From: JANRKB01 sp033763695
Lineage (GTDB): Bacteria > Planctomycetota > Phycisphaerae > Phycisphaerales > UBA1924
Assembly: GCA_033763695.1 (NCBI GenBank)
Contig: JANRKB010000003.1
Coordinates: 170,299-234,298 of the forward strand
DNA length: 64,000 nucleotides
Direction of reading: 5' to 3'
The notes beneath the pieces were generated by a model. It did no database searches. It was not told the DNA's origin and saw nothing but the letters and a program-made list of their open reading frames with translations. Shown here piece after piece: positions 51,930-61,861 of this stretch; position 1 is the stretch's first letter, and the number at the start of each line of letters is the position of its first letter. The translations under genes were made by a program, and so were the position numbers.

Positions 51930-54900
51930 TCACTCAGTAAGAACAACGATAGCGCGAATGCCATTGTCTCGGAACAGTTTTTTCACCTTGTTGTACACCA
52001 CCGGCTCCTTGATGTGCCACACAAGCCGCCCACTGGGCCCAACCGCCTCGTTGATAGCGTTGATCTGTCTTTCAGCTTGTTCCAAGAATCCTTTTTCAAT
52101 GCTTCCCCAGAACGGCTTGTCCATCAAGTGCGCGTAGTTGGCCTTCGCCTCAAGAAACACACCGCCTTTGCTGTACCCGTCGAACTCGATGTTTCCGATT
52201 CGATACTCGATGTCCGGCTTCTTGGTGATCCGGTTCTGATAGAGGCGAGACTCTTCCGGCATGCTCCGATTCGGCTTGAACCAGACACCTGGGCCATCCG
52301 CCCAGAATTTGGATACGCGTGCCCCCAACGCGCCTGATCCCGCGGTGCCAGCGTAGGCCGGGCCGATGGGGTCGATGTTGTCGACGAACGACTGCAAGTG
52401 GCCGCGAACGATGTTGTTCACCCACGACGCGTCGTTCCGGGAGTGCATGTCGTCGGGCAGGCTCCAGTCCGTCGCCCATTCCACATCCGCGGACAGATTC
52501 TGCGAATAGCCATCCACCAAGTCGCGACCCATCCGCATCGCCATGACACCGGTGCGCGCATAGGTCTCCACGAGAGGATTGGGAATAAAGTTGAGCGCGA
52601 GATCGATTCCGCCATCGAGACCTTCGTCGAAGAGCCCGAGCGGGTCGCTCTTCGTCCACGGATTGTGGATCTGGTATGCGTACACATTTGCACCGTCCGC
52701 GTACGATGCCTTGAGTTCCATGGCATCGGCGGTCATTCTGGACGCAACTCCCATCATCTCGCCACCGAGTGTGTTCATCCCACTTGCATTCGGGTCCAGT
52801 TGCAGGTACCTCTGCATCCCCACATGCAACGTGCGATTGCGGTTCTGCGCGAGGTTGAACGCCAGCGGCACGATGCGCGGCGGTTCGCCGAAGGTCTTCG
52901 CCGTCGCGGCGAGTCCGCCCGAGCCATCAGAGATTCCCAGATCAAGCCGGTCAACGAAGAGGCCTTTATGGCCAGCGTGAATGGCCGGATGGTTCAAAAG
53001 GTGTTCTGCCCAAACGACTTCTCCGTAGGGTCCATACTCCTGTTGCGCAGCCACGCGCATGACGGTTGAAGTGCCCGTCGCGCTCGCCGCATTGCCTGTT
53101 GCCGATGTTGCTGCCGCGCCGCTGCCGGTGCTGTTCACCGCGACGGCCACCACATCGCCGCCCGCGTCCTGCATCGCCCACGCCGCACGGCCTTCGCCGT
53201 CGACTTGAACGAGCAGTTCGTCGACAGGCGCGCCAACAAACGACCCACCCGGCCCCCACACATACTCGCGCGAGAGCCACGCGTTCGACAACTCAATGCC
53301 GCCGACATTCCCGCCGGTGATCGTGGTGACGTTGTTCGCACCACCCGTGTTCGTCTGCGCGTTCTCGAAACTGCTCGTGCTGCTGCTGCCGTCGACATTC
53401 GTCGGCGACTGGCCCTGTCCCGCGATCGCCGCGGCACTGCCGTCCCCGCCGTGCTGCTGCGCCAGGGCGCGCATCGCCGGCGTGATTTCGTCGCCGTCTC
53501 CGAAATCTCCGACCCCGCCCTCACCCTCCAGATCGATGATCCGCACCGGATCGACAATCACTTCCTGCACGCGGCGGACGCCGTCGTAGTAGAACTTCTC
53601 CGTCCGCACCGTGCCGTCCGGCTCCTGCGGGCTTGGCCACGGCGACTGCGTGCGGATCAATCGCCCGAGCGCGTCGTAGGTGAAGTGCTTGACCAGGAGG
53701 CCCGGCGCGGCGTTCGCCGTCGTGTCCGTCGGCGTGCCCACGCCCCAGTTGAGGCCGTTGGGACTCACCAGCGGTGCGGCATTCCCCTCACCATCGGGCG
53801 CGATCTGCTGGGCCGCGATCGCGTTGATCTGCACCAGCCGATTCCACGCGTCGTACTGATAGAAATAGCTGCCGTCAAACGTGCAGTTGCCCGCCGCGTC
53901 GTAGCGCGGCTGCACTCTGCTGAACGGCCAGGTGCTGCCGACCCCGCCGCCGCTGCCGTTGCCCGACGTGGCGATGCCGGGCACGTCCGACACCCGCTCC
54001 AGCTGCGTCAACCGGTTGCGCCGATCCGTCTGCCACGTCGAGGTCGACGCGTCGTCGGCGACATCCGCGGGGGCCATCAGCACACTTGCCCACGGCGTGC
54101 CGAAGGCGTCCAGATTCCCGCCGCTGGCGCGGCCCGGCGTGGTGAACACAAAATCGCTGCCGCCGATCGTGCCCGTGCCGAACCTGCCGTTGGGGTTCCC
54201 CAGCGCGTCGAGCGTCCAGGTGTCGAAGCGGAAGGGGGCCGAGGCCGAGCCAGATGATCCGGGGGGTGCCTCGGGCACCACGCCGCTCGCATCGAGCGTG
54301 CCCACGCGGCTGCCGATCAGCCGGTCCAGGCCGTCATACTGATGCGACTGCGAGTTGAAGTTGGCGATCGGCAGACCCGCCGAGTCCACACGCGTCGTCC
54401 GCTGCGACAGCCGATTGCCCGAGAGGTCGTAGCCGTACTCGGCGCGGAAGAGCGTCTGCTTCTGACCATTGGCGATCTGGCTGTTGACGTAGTGCAGATC
54501 GCGGATGCGGCCAAAGCCGTCCAGACCCGCGAGCGTCGGCGAAGGCTGCCCATTGATCGGCGGCCCGCGAAGCGTCACGCTCAGCCCGCCGCCCGCGAAG
54601 GTCGTGCCGACACGCCGGTCGGTCCCCGTGTAGTCGAAGGCGGCGATATCGAGGGGTGCCTTGCTCGATGTGATCGTATCGATGCGAGCAAGGACATGAT
54701 TCACCTGAGCCACTGAGCCGGCACTGGAGTTCGCGGAGCCGTAGGAGAAAGAAAGCGAGCGCGGCTGCGAGTTCGGGGGCGCGTTGGGCTGGGCGGGATA
54801 CCCGATCTTCAGCAGACGATTGAAGCCCGTCTCGGCGGGCAGGTTCGTCGGCCCGGTCGGCGCGTACTCCCACTCATACGTTGTCGCGGGCGTCGCGGCG

Positions 54901-57900
54901 GCGTTCACGCTCGTGATTTCACGACCGTGCGACTGGGCGTCCTTGATCAAGTTGCCGCGGCTGTCATACGCGAACTTGTTATGGCTGATGAGCAGCCCGC
55001 CGCGCTGGACATACGCCTTGGCCTCGCTCATGCGTCCCGCCGCATCGTACGAATACTCGATGAAGCCGACGCGATCCACCGGCGCACCGAGCCCGGGAAG
55101 AGAGACTCCGCCGGGATAGCCCGCCACGAACTTGAGAGTTGACGGGGTGCCAGCAGGCGCGTCGGAAGGCGCAGGTTGAATCGTCGACTCGCCGATCTCG
55201 ATCTGCGCGAACCGGTCTTGGTCGTCGTAGAAGTAGCGGAACGCGCAGCCGCGGGCGTCGACGCGCTCCGCGATCTGGCCGCTGAAGGTGTAGCGCAGCG
55301 TGATCGATGCGGGATCGCTCGCCTCGGCGACCCCGCCCGTGACGGGATTCGGGAGCCGCATCGCCCCGACGATGGAGTTGTTGCGAGACACGAGCGCGTA
55401 CGTCGGCGGCTCGGTGCTCGAGCCGGGAACCGGAGCGACGACATCGGCTCCGTATGTGACGACGGTCCTCTGGTCACCATTGCCCTCACGCGCCGTGATC
55501 GGCATGTCGGCGTTTGCACCTCCACTGCTTGCCAAGGCGCCCGGCGCAATGATCGCCTTGAGTTTGCCGAGTTTGTATTCGTACCGTGTCAGCCGTGCGT
55601 CGGGGAGCGTGCTTGCCCCCGAGCTGAGGCCGCTGTAGATGTTCTCGCCCTTCGCGACAAGGCGGTTGCCCTTGTCGTAGAGATTGCGCGTCACCGCGCC
55701 GCTGGGCGAGATCGAGGTCTTCACCAACCCCGCGTTGTCGTACATCTGAAGCGAAACGCGCGCGGCGGCGAGATCCGGCACGCCCTGCTTGATGCTCGAC
55801 ATCAGGATGCTGGGCAGCGCGGGCTGATTGTTCCACATGGGAGGGGGCGCCGGACGCGACGTACCCGCGCCGGTCATGGGCGGCGCGGCACTCTCTGTCG
55901 GCATCTCCGCCCACGCGACGCGCCGATTCTCCGTGTCGTACCACGAATACGTTCGCGAAACGAGCGCATTGGCGACGGTCCCATTTCCGCTCTCGCGCAA
56001 GGGCCCAACGTTTTCGTGGACTGTTCGTTCGTACCGGATCTCCTCGATCACGTTGCCGTCGGCGTCATAGATCGACTCGCTTCGCGCGAGTTCGTGCCCG
56101 TATGGACTACTCGAATTGTTCGGCGCAACCGTCTTCACGCTCGCGGTACGCCCCAGTGCGTCGAGCGTCGTGACCGTCACGGGCGCGCTGGGCCGACGCG
56201 AGAAGACTTCCTTGCCGCCCAGGCCGGCATAGCGATACTCCGATTGCCAACGTGGATTGTCGCCTTGCTGCGCCAGCGGCGCGATGTCAAACCGTCGCGT
56301 CTCGACCACGCCTCCGTCAGGGCCAAAGATGCTGCCGACCAACGAAAGCAGCGGCGCCTGACCCGCTGTTGGATAGAACACCGAGAGCGTCGAGGGCGAC
56401 GCGAGCGACGGTGGCATCCAGTTCGGACCAAGGTCCGAAGCCGACGGATCCGGAATCGCGGACGGCGGCATCCCCGCACCGTAACTTGCGACGAGTACCG
56501 GACGCCCAAGGAAATCAAGGTAAGTGATCGTCGTACCGGTGCGCGGCGGCATCACGTCCGTTAATGCGCCCTTCGCGTACGAGATCGCCAGCACCGGACG
56601 CATCCGCCAGTCATACTTCGTGACCGTGGCAATGCCCTCCAAGTCGCGATCCGCGGCGGGCGTGCCGTAGAAGTTGCTGAACGCCCACTCGTTCCCGGCA
56701 TTGGACGCATACCTGCGATGGACGACGGGCAGCCATGCATCGTGGATGCCGCTGCCGTACTCAAGCCTCTCGGTCAGGATCATGTTGAAAGCGATCGAGC
56801 CATTGACGGTTCCGACGGCGACACCGCGCGGTCCCCAGCCATCGTCGGCCGTGCCGATGTATGTACGCATGTGGTGCCCGAGCGAGTCCTTAGTCTTGCG
56901 CGTGATGGTCCCGTCGGGCGTCAGTTCGCGGTACATCTCTCCGAGGTCATTGATTTGAGTCGCGAGCGAAGTCCACGCCTGTTGATCGTTGTCCCACTCC
57001 ATCTCCGAGACGTTGTTGATCTTTCCCTTCGAGTCGCGTGCGATCTCGACGCCGGCGCACATTTCGAATGGGAGGTTTGCGGGGCGAGCAACGCGTTCGC
57101 CGATCGTGGACGGAAGAGCATCCGGGTTAAACGCGCCGTTGATCCGCCCCTTCTCCACGCGAACCGGACTTCCCTCAACCGTCTTGCCGGCGTATATGGC
57201 GCACTCGGCGAGCGACTGCGTCACAACGTTGCCGAGAGCCGCCGCACCCGCAACGCTCGATGCGGCAACTAGGTTGTTGAAGGTGTATCGCTCGACACGC
57301 TCGCAGTTCTCGACGTGCTCGGCGTCCCATTCGCCCGCGACGTCAGGATCTGGGTCGTAGACGATTTCGCGCACGGCCTGTCGCTTTGCTCCCGCCTGAC
57401 CCGGGCTGTTACCCAGCGCCGCACTCGGGAAGAACACGTCCCGAAGTCGATCGCCGTCGTACTCGTACACCGTGGTGTAGTTGAGCGCGGCATTGCTTGC
57501 GGTGCCACTCGCGGGAATTCTCGCCCAACTCTGAATCCCAGAACTGGGGTCGATCTCCGCGTCGTCCGACGAGGACGTTTCGCTCTCGCCATACGCAGGC
57601 ACCGTGCCGCTTGCTCCGATTGGAGTCGACGAGGAGCTCACCTGCGGCCCGCGATATGCGGTTCCCGGAGTCGTATCCGCGACTGATGCGATCAGTCGAC
57701 CACTGGTGTCATATCGGCTGTAGGAGAAAAAGAGCGATTGGAGCTCCTGGTTGTCCTCTGAGTTTGGTGCAGGAGAACTCGGATCGCGGACCAGTCCGTT
57801 CACTGACCAAACGGCTTGACCACGCTTGTTCATCACCTGACGATCAACCGGGTAGTACCAAGCACCGCCGGGCCGAAGCCGGCGCGGCGACTCCACCTTG

Positions 57901-60900
57901 CCGGTCGCGACGATGCGGTTCTGCATGTCGCGGATCGTCTGGAACCACGTCATCACGATGCCCTCGGGCGGCACGGTGCCGAGCGCAGGGACGGAGTTCG
58001 CGGTCAACAACTGGGTGTATGGAGTCGTGAACTGTATCTGAGCCTTGACATCACGCGGTGAGGCCTCGTCGCGAACGGTCTGCGACGTGTAGTAGTCGAT
58101 GCCTCCCGGGCTCCCATCTGCCCCCGCGCCGCTGCTTGGTCCAGTACCCTTGGCGATTGACTGAGCAATCTGCTGAAGCCGCCCCTGCCATTGACGGGGG
58201 TCGTCAGTCATTGGATTGGGCGGGAAGACTTTGTAGTGAAACCGAGTGACAACGCCGTTGGTCTCGCCCAGATTCGGCCCCGAGCGCCCGAACGATGACA
58301 CATCGGCCACCGACCAGCCCAATCCGCGATGTTCGACGTAGATGACCTCGTCAAGAAGCGACTTGGGGACGTACTTCGGATCGGGAGTTCCCTGGGGGGT
58401 GTTGAACTCCTCGGAGAAACTGGTCGCTCCCGATGTACGGCGCAAATAGTCCCGCACCGTTTGGTACGACGCTTCTGGGCCAATACCTTGCGTCGCTGAC
58501 ACCGTCCCTTGTCCCTGAGCCGGGTCAAACTGCCACGTCTTGTCTCGAAGCACAAAACCGGCGGCGTTCACTTGGACAACGCGGCGGCTGCGAAGGCCAG
58601 GCTTGTACCCATTGCCATCGTACTTGTAGTCTGATGCGTTGATATCGTCATTAGGATTATCTGTCGCTCCTGGATCAAGCGTCGATGTAAGGGTCGCCCA
58701 CGAGTCAAACTCGTCTACGATCGTGATCCAGCGAGGCTCATCCATGCGCGGCGCAACCATAAGTGCTGGAGCGTCGACAAGTGTCTGACGGTTGGGATGA
58801 TACGTCTCCCGCGAGAACGCGTGCCACGGGTATGGTGAGAACCACGCGCTGGGCATCGACCCTGTCAGATCGGCCAACCCCCCGAGAAGTGACGACGGGG
58901 TCGCGGCAGACGAACGTCGGATCAGTGGATAGGGATACACCTGTACTTGCATGATCCTGTAAAACCGCCGACCGGAACCGACGCCGATGGCAACGTACCC
59001 CACCTGTCCCTGATCTTGCATCCGGAAATGCTCACGCAACTGGCTTCCGGCGTCCAAAGACGCCGCAGACACAAACGGTCGCCCGCCGTGCTCGGCGGTA
59101 AGCGCATCGAATGATGGGCAGAGTGCGAGCCCGCTCGTACTCGTCCCTCCGTAGTCGCCAAAGTCTCCGTACTCGTTTTCCTTGAACTTGAGGGATGCGA
59201 AAGCATCAATTTGGTTGAGCGTGAGCGTGGTTTCCGTCGTCGCGGTCATGGACTCCTGGTATGCCAGGTCCTTTACCCCGGGGAACCGGCTTCCTTGCTG
59301 CGTGCGGAAGAACGAAGCACTTGCGAGACGCGCGATGTCGTCCTCCTCGAAGACAGCACGCAGCATCATCGTGCCGAGATCTTGCTTGGAATCGAAATCA
59401 CGCACGTCCTTCAGCGTGGCGTCCTCGGCGGCGTACCAATAGGTGAATACTCTTCGGCGGGCCGTCTCGCGAGCCTGCATGCCTTCGTTCGGCTGCGGGA
59501 ACATCCGAACCGTTGTCCCGATCAGCACGGGAATGGAGAGCGGCACACCTTTCGTGAGCCGCGACTGCATCGAGCACCACTGGTACATGGTTTCCGGCAA
59601 GTCCGGATTATTCAGCGCTACGCCATCTGAAGCGTTGTCGTGCAGTCGCGTTGCGTAGTTGTAACTAATCACATAGCGCCAATCAGTACGAATGCGATCA
59701 TCCGTTGGAAGCGTTTCGTTGTGACGCGCCAGCGCGTCGCTGCGATCCGGCCTATCGCCGATCACGCCGCTGCCGTCGTCCATCTCGGCTTTCGCGTTCC
59801 ACGGATTCGTCAAGCACGCGTTCGTGAGCACCGCGTCTGGGATGTCCCCTTCATAGACATAGATCCGATCGATCATGTTGTAGCCATGCAACGAGTACCG
59901 CCCGGGATCCTGCTCCGGCGTGGCATTCGTGACGATGTCGTAGTTCGCTGGGCTCCATGTGAGCCCTCCAAACCTGCGGTGTGCATAGAGCAGCGTCCAG
60001 ACGACGCGATCGTCCGATGCCTGCGAACCCTTCGCCACCAACTTGACCGTCTTGATCTGGCCGATCGCGAGGCAATCGCGCTGGCATGCACACGCTCCAT
60101 CATCGTTTCCGAGCGAGCGAGAGACGCTTTCGCAGTAGTCGATGCGGACTTCATGGCCGTATCGGTCCGTGATGCGTGTGCAGAGGGCGTAGTACGGCAC
60201 GCCGAGGCCCGCGTTTCGTTTTGAGTCGAAGGGCTGCGGCTTGACCGACTCCCCGTTCACATCCCGAGCTCTGACATCGGGGGCAGCATGCATCGACAAC
60301 CGTTGCCAGTTCGAGCTACCGTCGAATGACGCCGGAAGACTCAGGCCACCGTCAACCCACGGTTTCCACGATGTCTGCGTCGGAAGCGGCTCGCGAACCG
60401 TCACGAACCGATAGGTAAGTTCGCCGTCAAGCGTCGTCACCTCGTACTCATCGAACAGCCCGTCGGCGAATCGTCCACCTTCCGCCGACGAGACGCCACG
60501 AAGCGTCGAGCGGAATCGCGGCGGCGCTTCGTATCGCACGCTTGACGGACCAGTCTGTGCGGTCGTCGCAAGCTTCTGGAACGGGATCGATCTCGTTGCG
60601 TCGGGGATAAAGTAGCACGTTGCCGGGGCATCGCCGACGATGTCCGGGATTGTCGAATCAATGAGCAGAATGGGGTTCTCGCTGGCCATCCAGCCAAGCC
60701 CGGTCCAGTTCCAGTGACTTCCGACCTTTTCGAAGTTCTCCCCCGCTCCCGCGTTCTCAACAATGACGCCAGCCGGCGTCTGAAATCTGCTTCGTCCTGA
60801 ACGGGTACGAATAAGTCGAAATGTCGAACCACCAAAGGGCAACTCGAGGTCGGTCACCTTGACTGTTGGAAGACCAGTGACAAGGTCGACAACGCCATCG

Positions 60901-61649
60901 AGCACTGGTCGCGAGACGCCATTCCACCCAGTGTCCGCACCGCGCATACCCGGTGGGATCAAGGGCTCGGTGTTCGCGACTAGTGTCGCGCCCATTGGGA
61001 GAAAGTCGCCGGGCGACATCTGCACGACCGGGTTCGCCACTCCATCAACGCCGAACGGATCTCGTGAGTAGCCGCGTCGACCGATGAGCGACTCCGGGGT
61101 TGCCGCAAGGTCATGGCGCATCGCCCAGTACCATGACTCGAACCAGTCCGATCGCGTCAGCGCGAAGCCGTCGTCCAACCCGGTGTTCATCGCGGACACT
61201 CTTGTGCGCAGCATCTGTGCGACGCACGGCGACGGCCCGAGGGCATCAGACCCGCTCGCAAGGGACATTCTCCAACGCCGACGATCGCCCGCAAGCACCA
61301 CAATCCCCGCGCTATCCGCGCACGGATCCGCCCCTCCGATCGCCTGTTGGTGCGCCACCGTTGTGAGAAACGCCTCCACCCAGTCGGCGTCATGTGACGG
61401 CCAATCCGAATCAATCTGCCCATTCGTGCTCAATCGGAATGAGTCCACCGGATATCCCGGCCAGCACGCCGAGTTCGGATCTTCGACCACCGCGCCCAGG
61501 ACCATCACTGCAGGCAGCAGCATCGCCGTGAGGAGCCCAGTGAGCGTGGGGAACAAATGCACGAACGCCGATGACCTACGATCGCGCGACTCCTCAGATC
61601 GGCGCAGAGGTGATCCGGCACAGTGCGACATTGACGAGTTCGCGACCAT
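51930..61649 (-). CDS. Giant Rhs-repeat polymorphic toxin with REase-fold C-terminus
   Basis: A 3239-residue protein from ATG 61649, with AAGGGAG upstream (a longer frame to 61700 is not supported). Residues ~25-60 form a signal/membrane segment (VHLFPTLTGLLTAMLLPAVMVLG). The body has YD/Rhs repeats (YDxxGR and YDxxGN recurrences through residues ~1000-2850). The Rhs core ends NPWTKSDPLGLF near 3005, where autocleavage is known in this family. The last ~235 residues are the toxin: EYRIGNIEFDGYSKG and LEAKANYAHL form a PD-ExK/Tox-REase-5 active site near 3155-3175. The core would form a shell delivering the nuclease into rival cells. The immunity gene follows immediately. Confidence 0.9.
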   Translation of the reverse strand: MVANSSMSHCAGSPLRRSEESRDRRSSAFVHLFPTLTGLLTAMLLPAVMVLGAVVEDPNSACWPGYPVDSFRLSTNGQIDSDWPSHDADWVEAFLTTVAHQQAIGGADPCADSAGIVVLAGDRRRWRMSLASGSDALGPSPCVAQMLRTRVSAMNTGLDDGFALTRSDWFESWYWAMRHDLAATPESLIGRRGYSRDPFGVDGVANPVVQMSPGDFLPMGATLVANTEPLIPPGMRGADTGWNGVSRPVLDGVVDLVTGLPTVKVTDLELPFGGSTFRLIRTRSGRSRFQTPAGVIVENAGAGENFEKVGSHWNWTGLGWMASENPILLIDSTIPDIVGDAPATCYFIPDATRSIPFQKLATTAQTGPSSVRYEAPPRFRSTLRGVSSAEGGRFADGLFDEYEVTTLDGELTYRFVTVREPLPTQTSWKPWVDGGLSLPASFDGSSNWQRLSMHAAPDVRARDVNGESVKPQPFDSKRNAGLGVPYYALCTRITDRYGHEVRIDYCESVSRSLGNDDGACACQRDCLAIGQIKTVKLVAKGSQASDDRVVWTLLYAHRRFGGLTWSPANYDIVTNATPEQDPGRYSLHGYNMIDRIYVYEGDIPDAVLTNACLTNPWNAKAEMDDGSGVIGDRPDRSDALARHNETLPTDDRIRTDWRYVISYNYATRLHDNASDGVALNNPDLPETMYQWCSMQSRLTKGVPLSIPVLIGTTVRMFPQPNEGMQARETARRRVFTYWYAAEDATLKDVRDFDSKQDLGTMMLRAVFEEDDIARLASASFFRTQQGSRFPGVKDLAYQESMTATTETTLTLNQIDAFASLKFKENEYGDFGDYGGTSTSGLALCPSFDALTAEHGGRPFVSAASLDAGSQLREHFRMQDQGQVGYVAIGVGSGRRFYRIMQVQVYPYPLIRRSSAATPSSLLGGLADLTGSMPSAWFSPYPWHAFSRETYHPNRQTLVDAPALMVAPRMDEPRWITIVDEFDSWATLTSTLDPGATDNPNDDINASDYKYDGNGYKPGLRSRRVVQVNAAGFVLRDKTWQFDPAQGQGTVSATQGIGPEASYQTVRDYLRRTSGATSFSEEFNTPQGTPDPKYVPKSLLDEVIYVEHRGLGWSVADVSSFGRSGPNLGETNGVVTRFHYKVFPPNPMTDDPRQWQGRLQQIAQSIAKGTGPSSGAGADGSPGGIDYYTSQTVRDEASPRDVKAQIQFTTPYTQLLTANSVPALGTVPPEGIVMTWFQTIRDMQNRIVATGKVESPRRLRPGGAWYYPVDRQVMNKRGQAVWSVNGLVRDPSSPAPNSEDNQELQSLFFSYSRYDTSGRLIASVADTTPGTAYRGPQVSSSSTPIGASGTVPAYGESETSSSDDAEIDPSSGIQSWARIPASGTASNAALNYTTVYEYDGDRLRDVFFPSAALGNSPGQAGAKRQAVREIVYDPDPDVAGEWDAEHVENCERVERYTFNNLVAASSVAGAAALGNVVTQSLAECAIYAGKTVEGSPVRVEKGRINGAFNPDALPSTIGERVARPANLPFEMCAGVEIARDSKGKINNVSEMEWDNDQQAWTSLATQINDLGEMYRELTPDGTITRKTKDSLGHHMRTYIGTADDGWGPRGVAVGTVNGSIAFNMILTERLEYGSGIHDAWLPVVHRRYASNAGNEWAFSNFYGTPAADRDLEGIATVTKYDWRMRPVLAISYAKGALTDVMPPRTGTTITYLDFLGRPVLVASYGAGMPPSAIPDPSASDLGPNWMPPSLASPSTLSVFYPTAGQAPLLSLVGSIFGPDGGVVETRRFDIAPLAQQGDNPRWQSEYRYAGLGGKEVFSRRPSAPVTVTTLDALGRTASVKTVAPNNSSSPYGHELARSESIYDADGNVIEEIRYERTVHENVGPLRESGNGTVANALVSRTYSWYDTENRRVAWAEMPTESAAPPMTGAGTSRPAPPPMWNNQPALPSILMSSIKQGVPDLAAARVSLQMYDNAGLVKTSISPSGAVTRNLYDKGNRLVAKGENIYSGLSSGASTLPDARLTRYEYKLGKLKAIIAPGALASSGGANADMPITAREGNGDQRTVVTYGADVVAPVPGSSTEPPTYALVSRNNSIVGAMRLPNPVTGGVAEASDPASITLRYTFSGQIAERVDARGCAFRYFYDDQDRFAQIEIGESTIQPAPSDAPAGTPSTLKFVAGYPGGVSLPGLGAPVDRVGFIEYSYDAAGRMSEAKAYVQRGGLLISHNKFAYDSRGNLIKDAQSHGREITSVNAAATPATTYEWEYAPTGPTNLPAETGFNRLLKIGYPAQPNAPPNSQPRSLSFSYGSANSSAGSVAQVNHVLARIDTITSSKAPLDIAAFDYTGTDRRVGTTFAGGGLSVTLRGPPINGQPSPTLAGLDGFGRIRDLHYVNSQIANGQKQTLFRAEYGYDLSGNRLSQRTTRVDSAGLPIANFNSQSHQYDGLDRLIGSRVGTLDASGVVPEAPPGSSGSASAPFRFDTWTLDALGNPNGRFGTGTIGGSDFVFTTPGRASGGNLDAFGTPWASVLMAPADVADDASTSTWQTDRRNRLTQLERVSDVPGIATSGNGSGGGVGSTWPFSRVQPRYDAAGNCTFDGSYFYQYDAWNRLVQINAIAAQQIAPDGEGNAAPLVSPNGLNWGVGTPTDTTANAAPGLLVKHFTYDALGRLIRTQSPWPSPQEPDGTVRTEKFYYDGVRRVQEVIVDPVRIIDLEGEGGVGDFGDGDEITPAMRALAQQHGGDGSAAAIAGQGQSPTNVDGSSSTSSFENAQTNTGGANNVTTITGGNVGGIELSNAWLSREYVWGPGGSFVGAPVDELLVQVDGEGRAAWAMQDAGGDVVAVAVNSTGSGAAATSATGNAASATGTSTVMRVAAQQEYGPYGEVVWAEHLLNHPAIHAGHKGLFVDRLDLGISDGSGGLAATAKTFGEPPRIVPLAFNLAQNRNRTLHVGMQRYLQLDPNASGMNTLGGEMMGVASRMTADAMELKASYADGANVYAYQIHNPWTKSDPLGLFDEGLDGGIDLALNFIPNPLVETYARTGVMAMRMGRDLVDGYSQNLSADVEWATDWSLPDDMHSRNDASWVNNIVRGHLQSFVDNIDPIGPAYAGTAGSGALGARVSKFWADGPGVWFKPNRSMPEESRLYQNRITKKPDIEYRIGNIEFDGYSKGGVFLEAKANYAHLMDKPFWGSIEKGFLEQAERQINAINEAVGPSGRLVWHIKEPVVYNKVKKLFRDNGIRAIVVLTE

Positions 61650-61786
61650 GGTCACTCCCTTCGCGCGATGATGTCGCGCCGTGTCGCATCCAGAGCACAC
61701 CTTTCAACATACCACTTCTCTCTGTCGGTTGTGGTGATGTCGCATCAAAACTCACAATTCCACAACTCTGTGTTTTTCTTGCCTAA

Positions 61787-61806
61787 AACACACAAATCTG
61801 TGTGTT
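61787..61806. promoter_or_regulatory. 8-bp inverted repeat in the rhs-gspD divergent promoter region
   Basis: AACACACA (61787-61794) and TGTGTGTT (61799-61806) around AATC. It lies in the 212-bp gap between the divergent rhs and secretin genes and could be an operator for either. The nearby ACTCTGTGTTTTT repeats the half-site once more. Confidence 0.35.
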
Positions 61807-61861
61807 CGCGGTGCTGCGCCTTCGCTCGGACACTCAAGACTTGTGGTGGTACGATTACACA

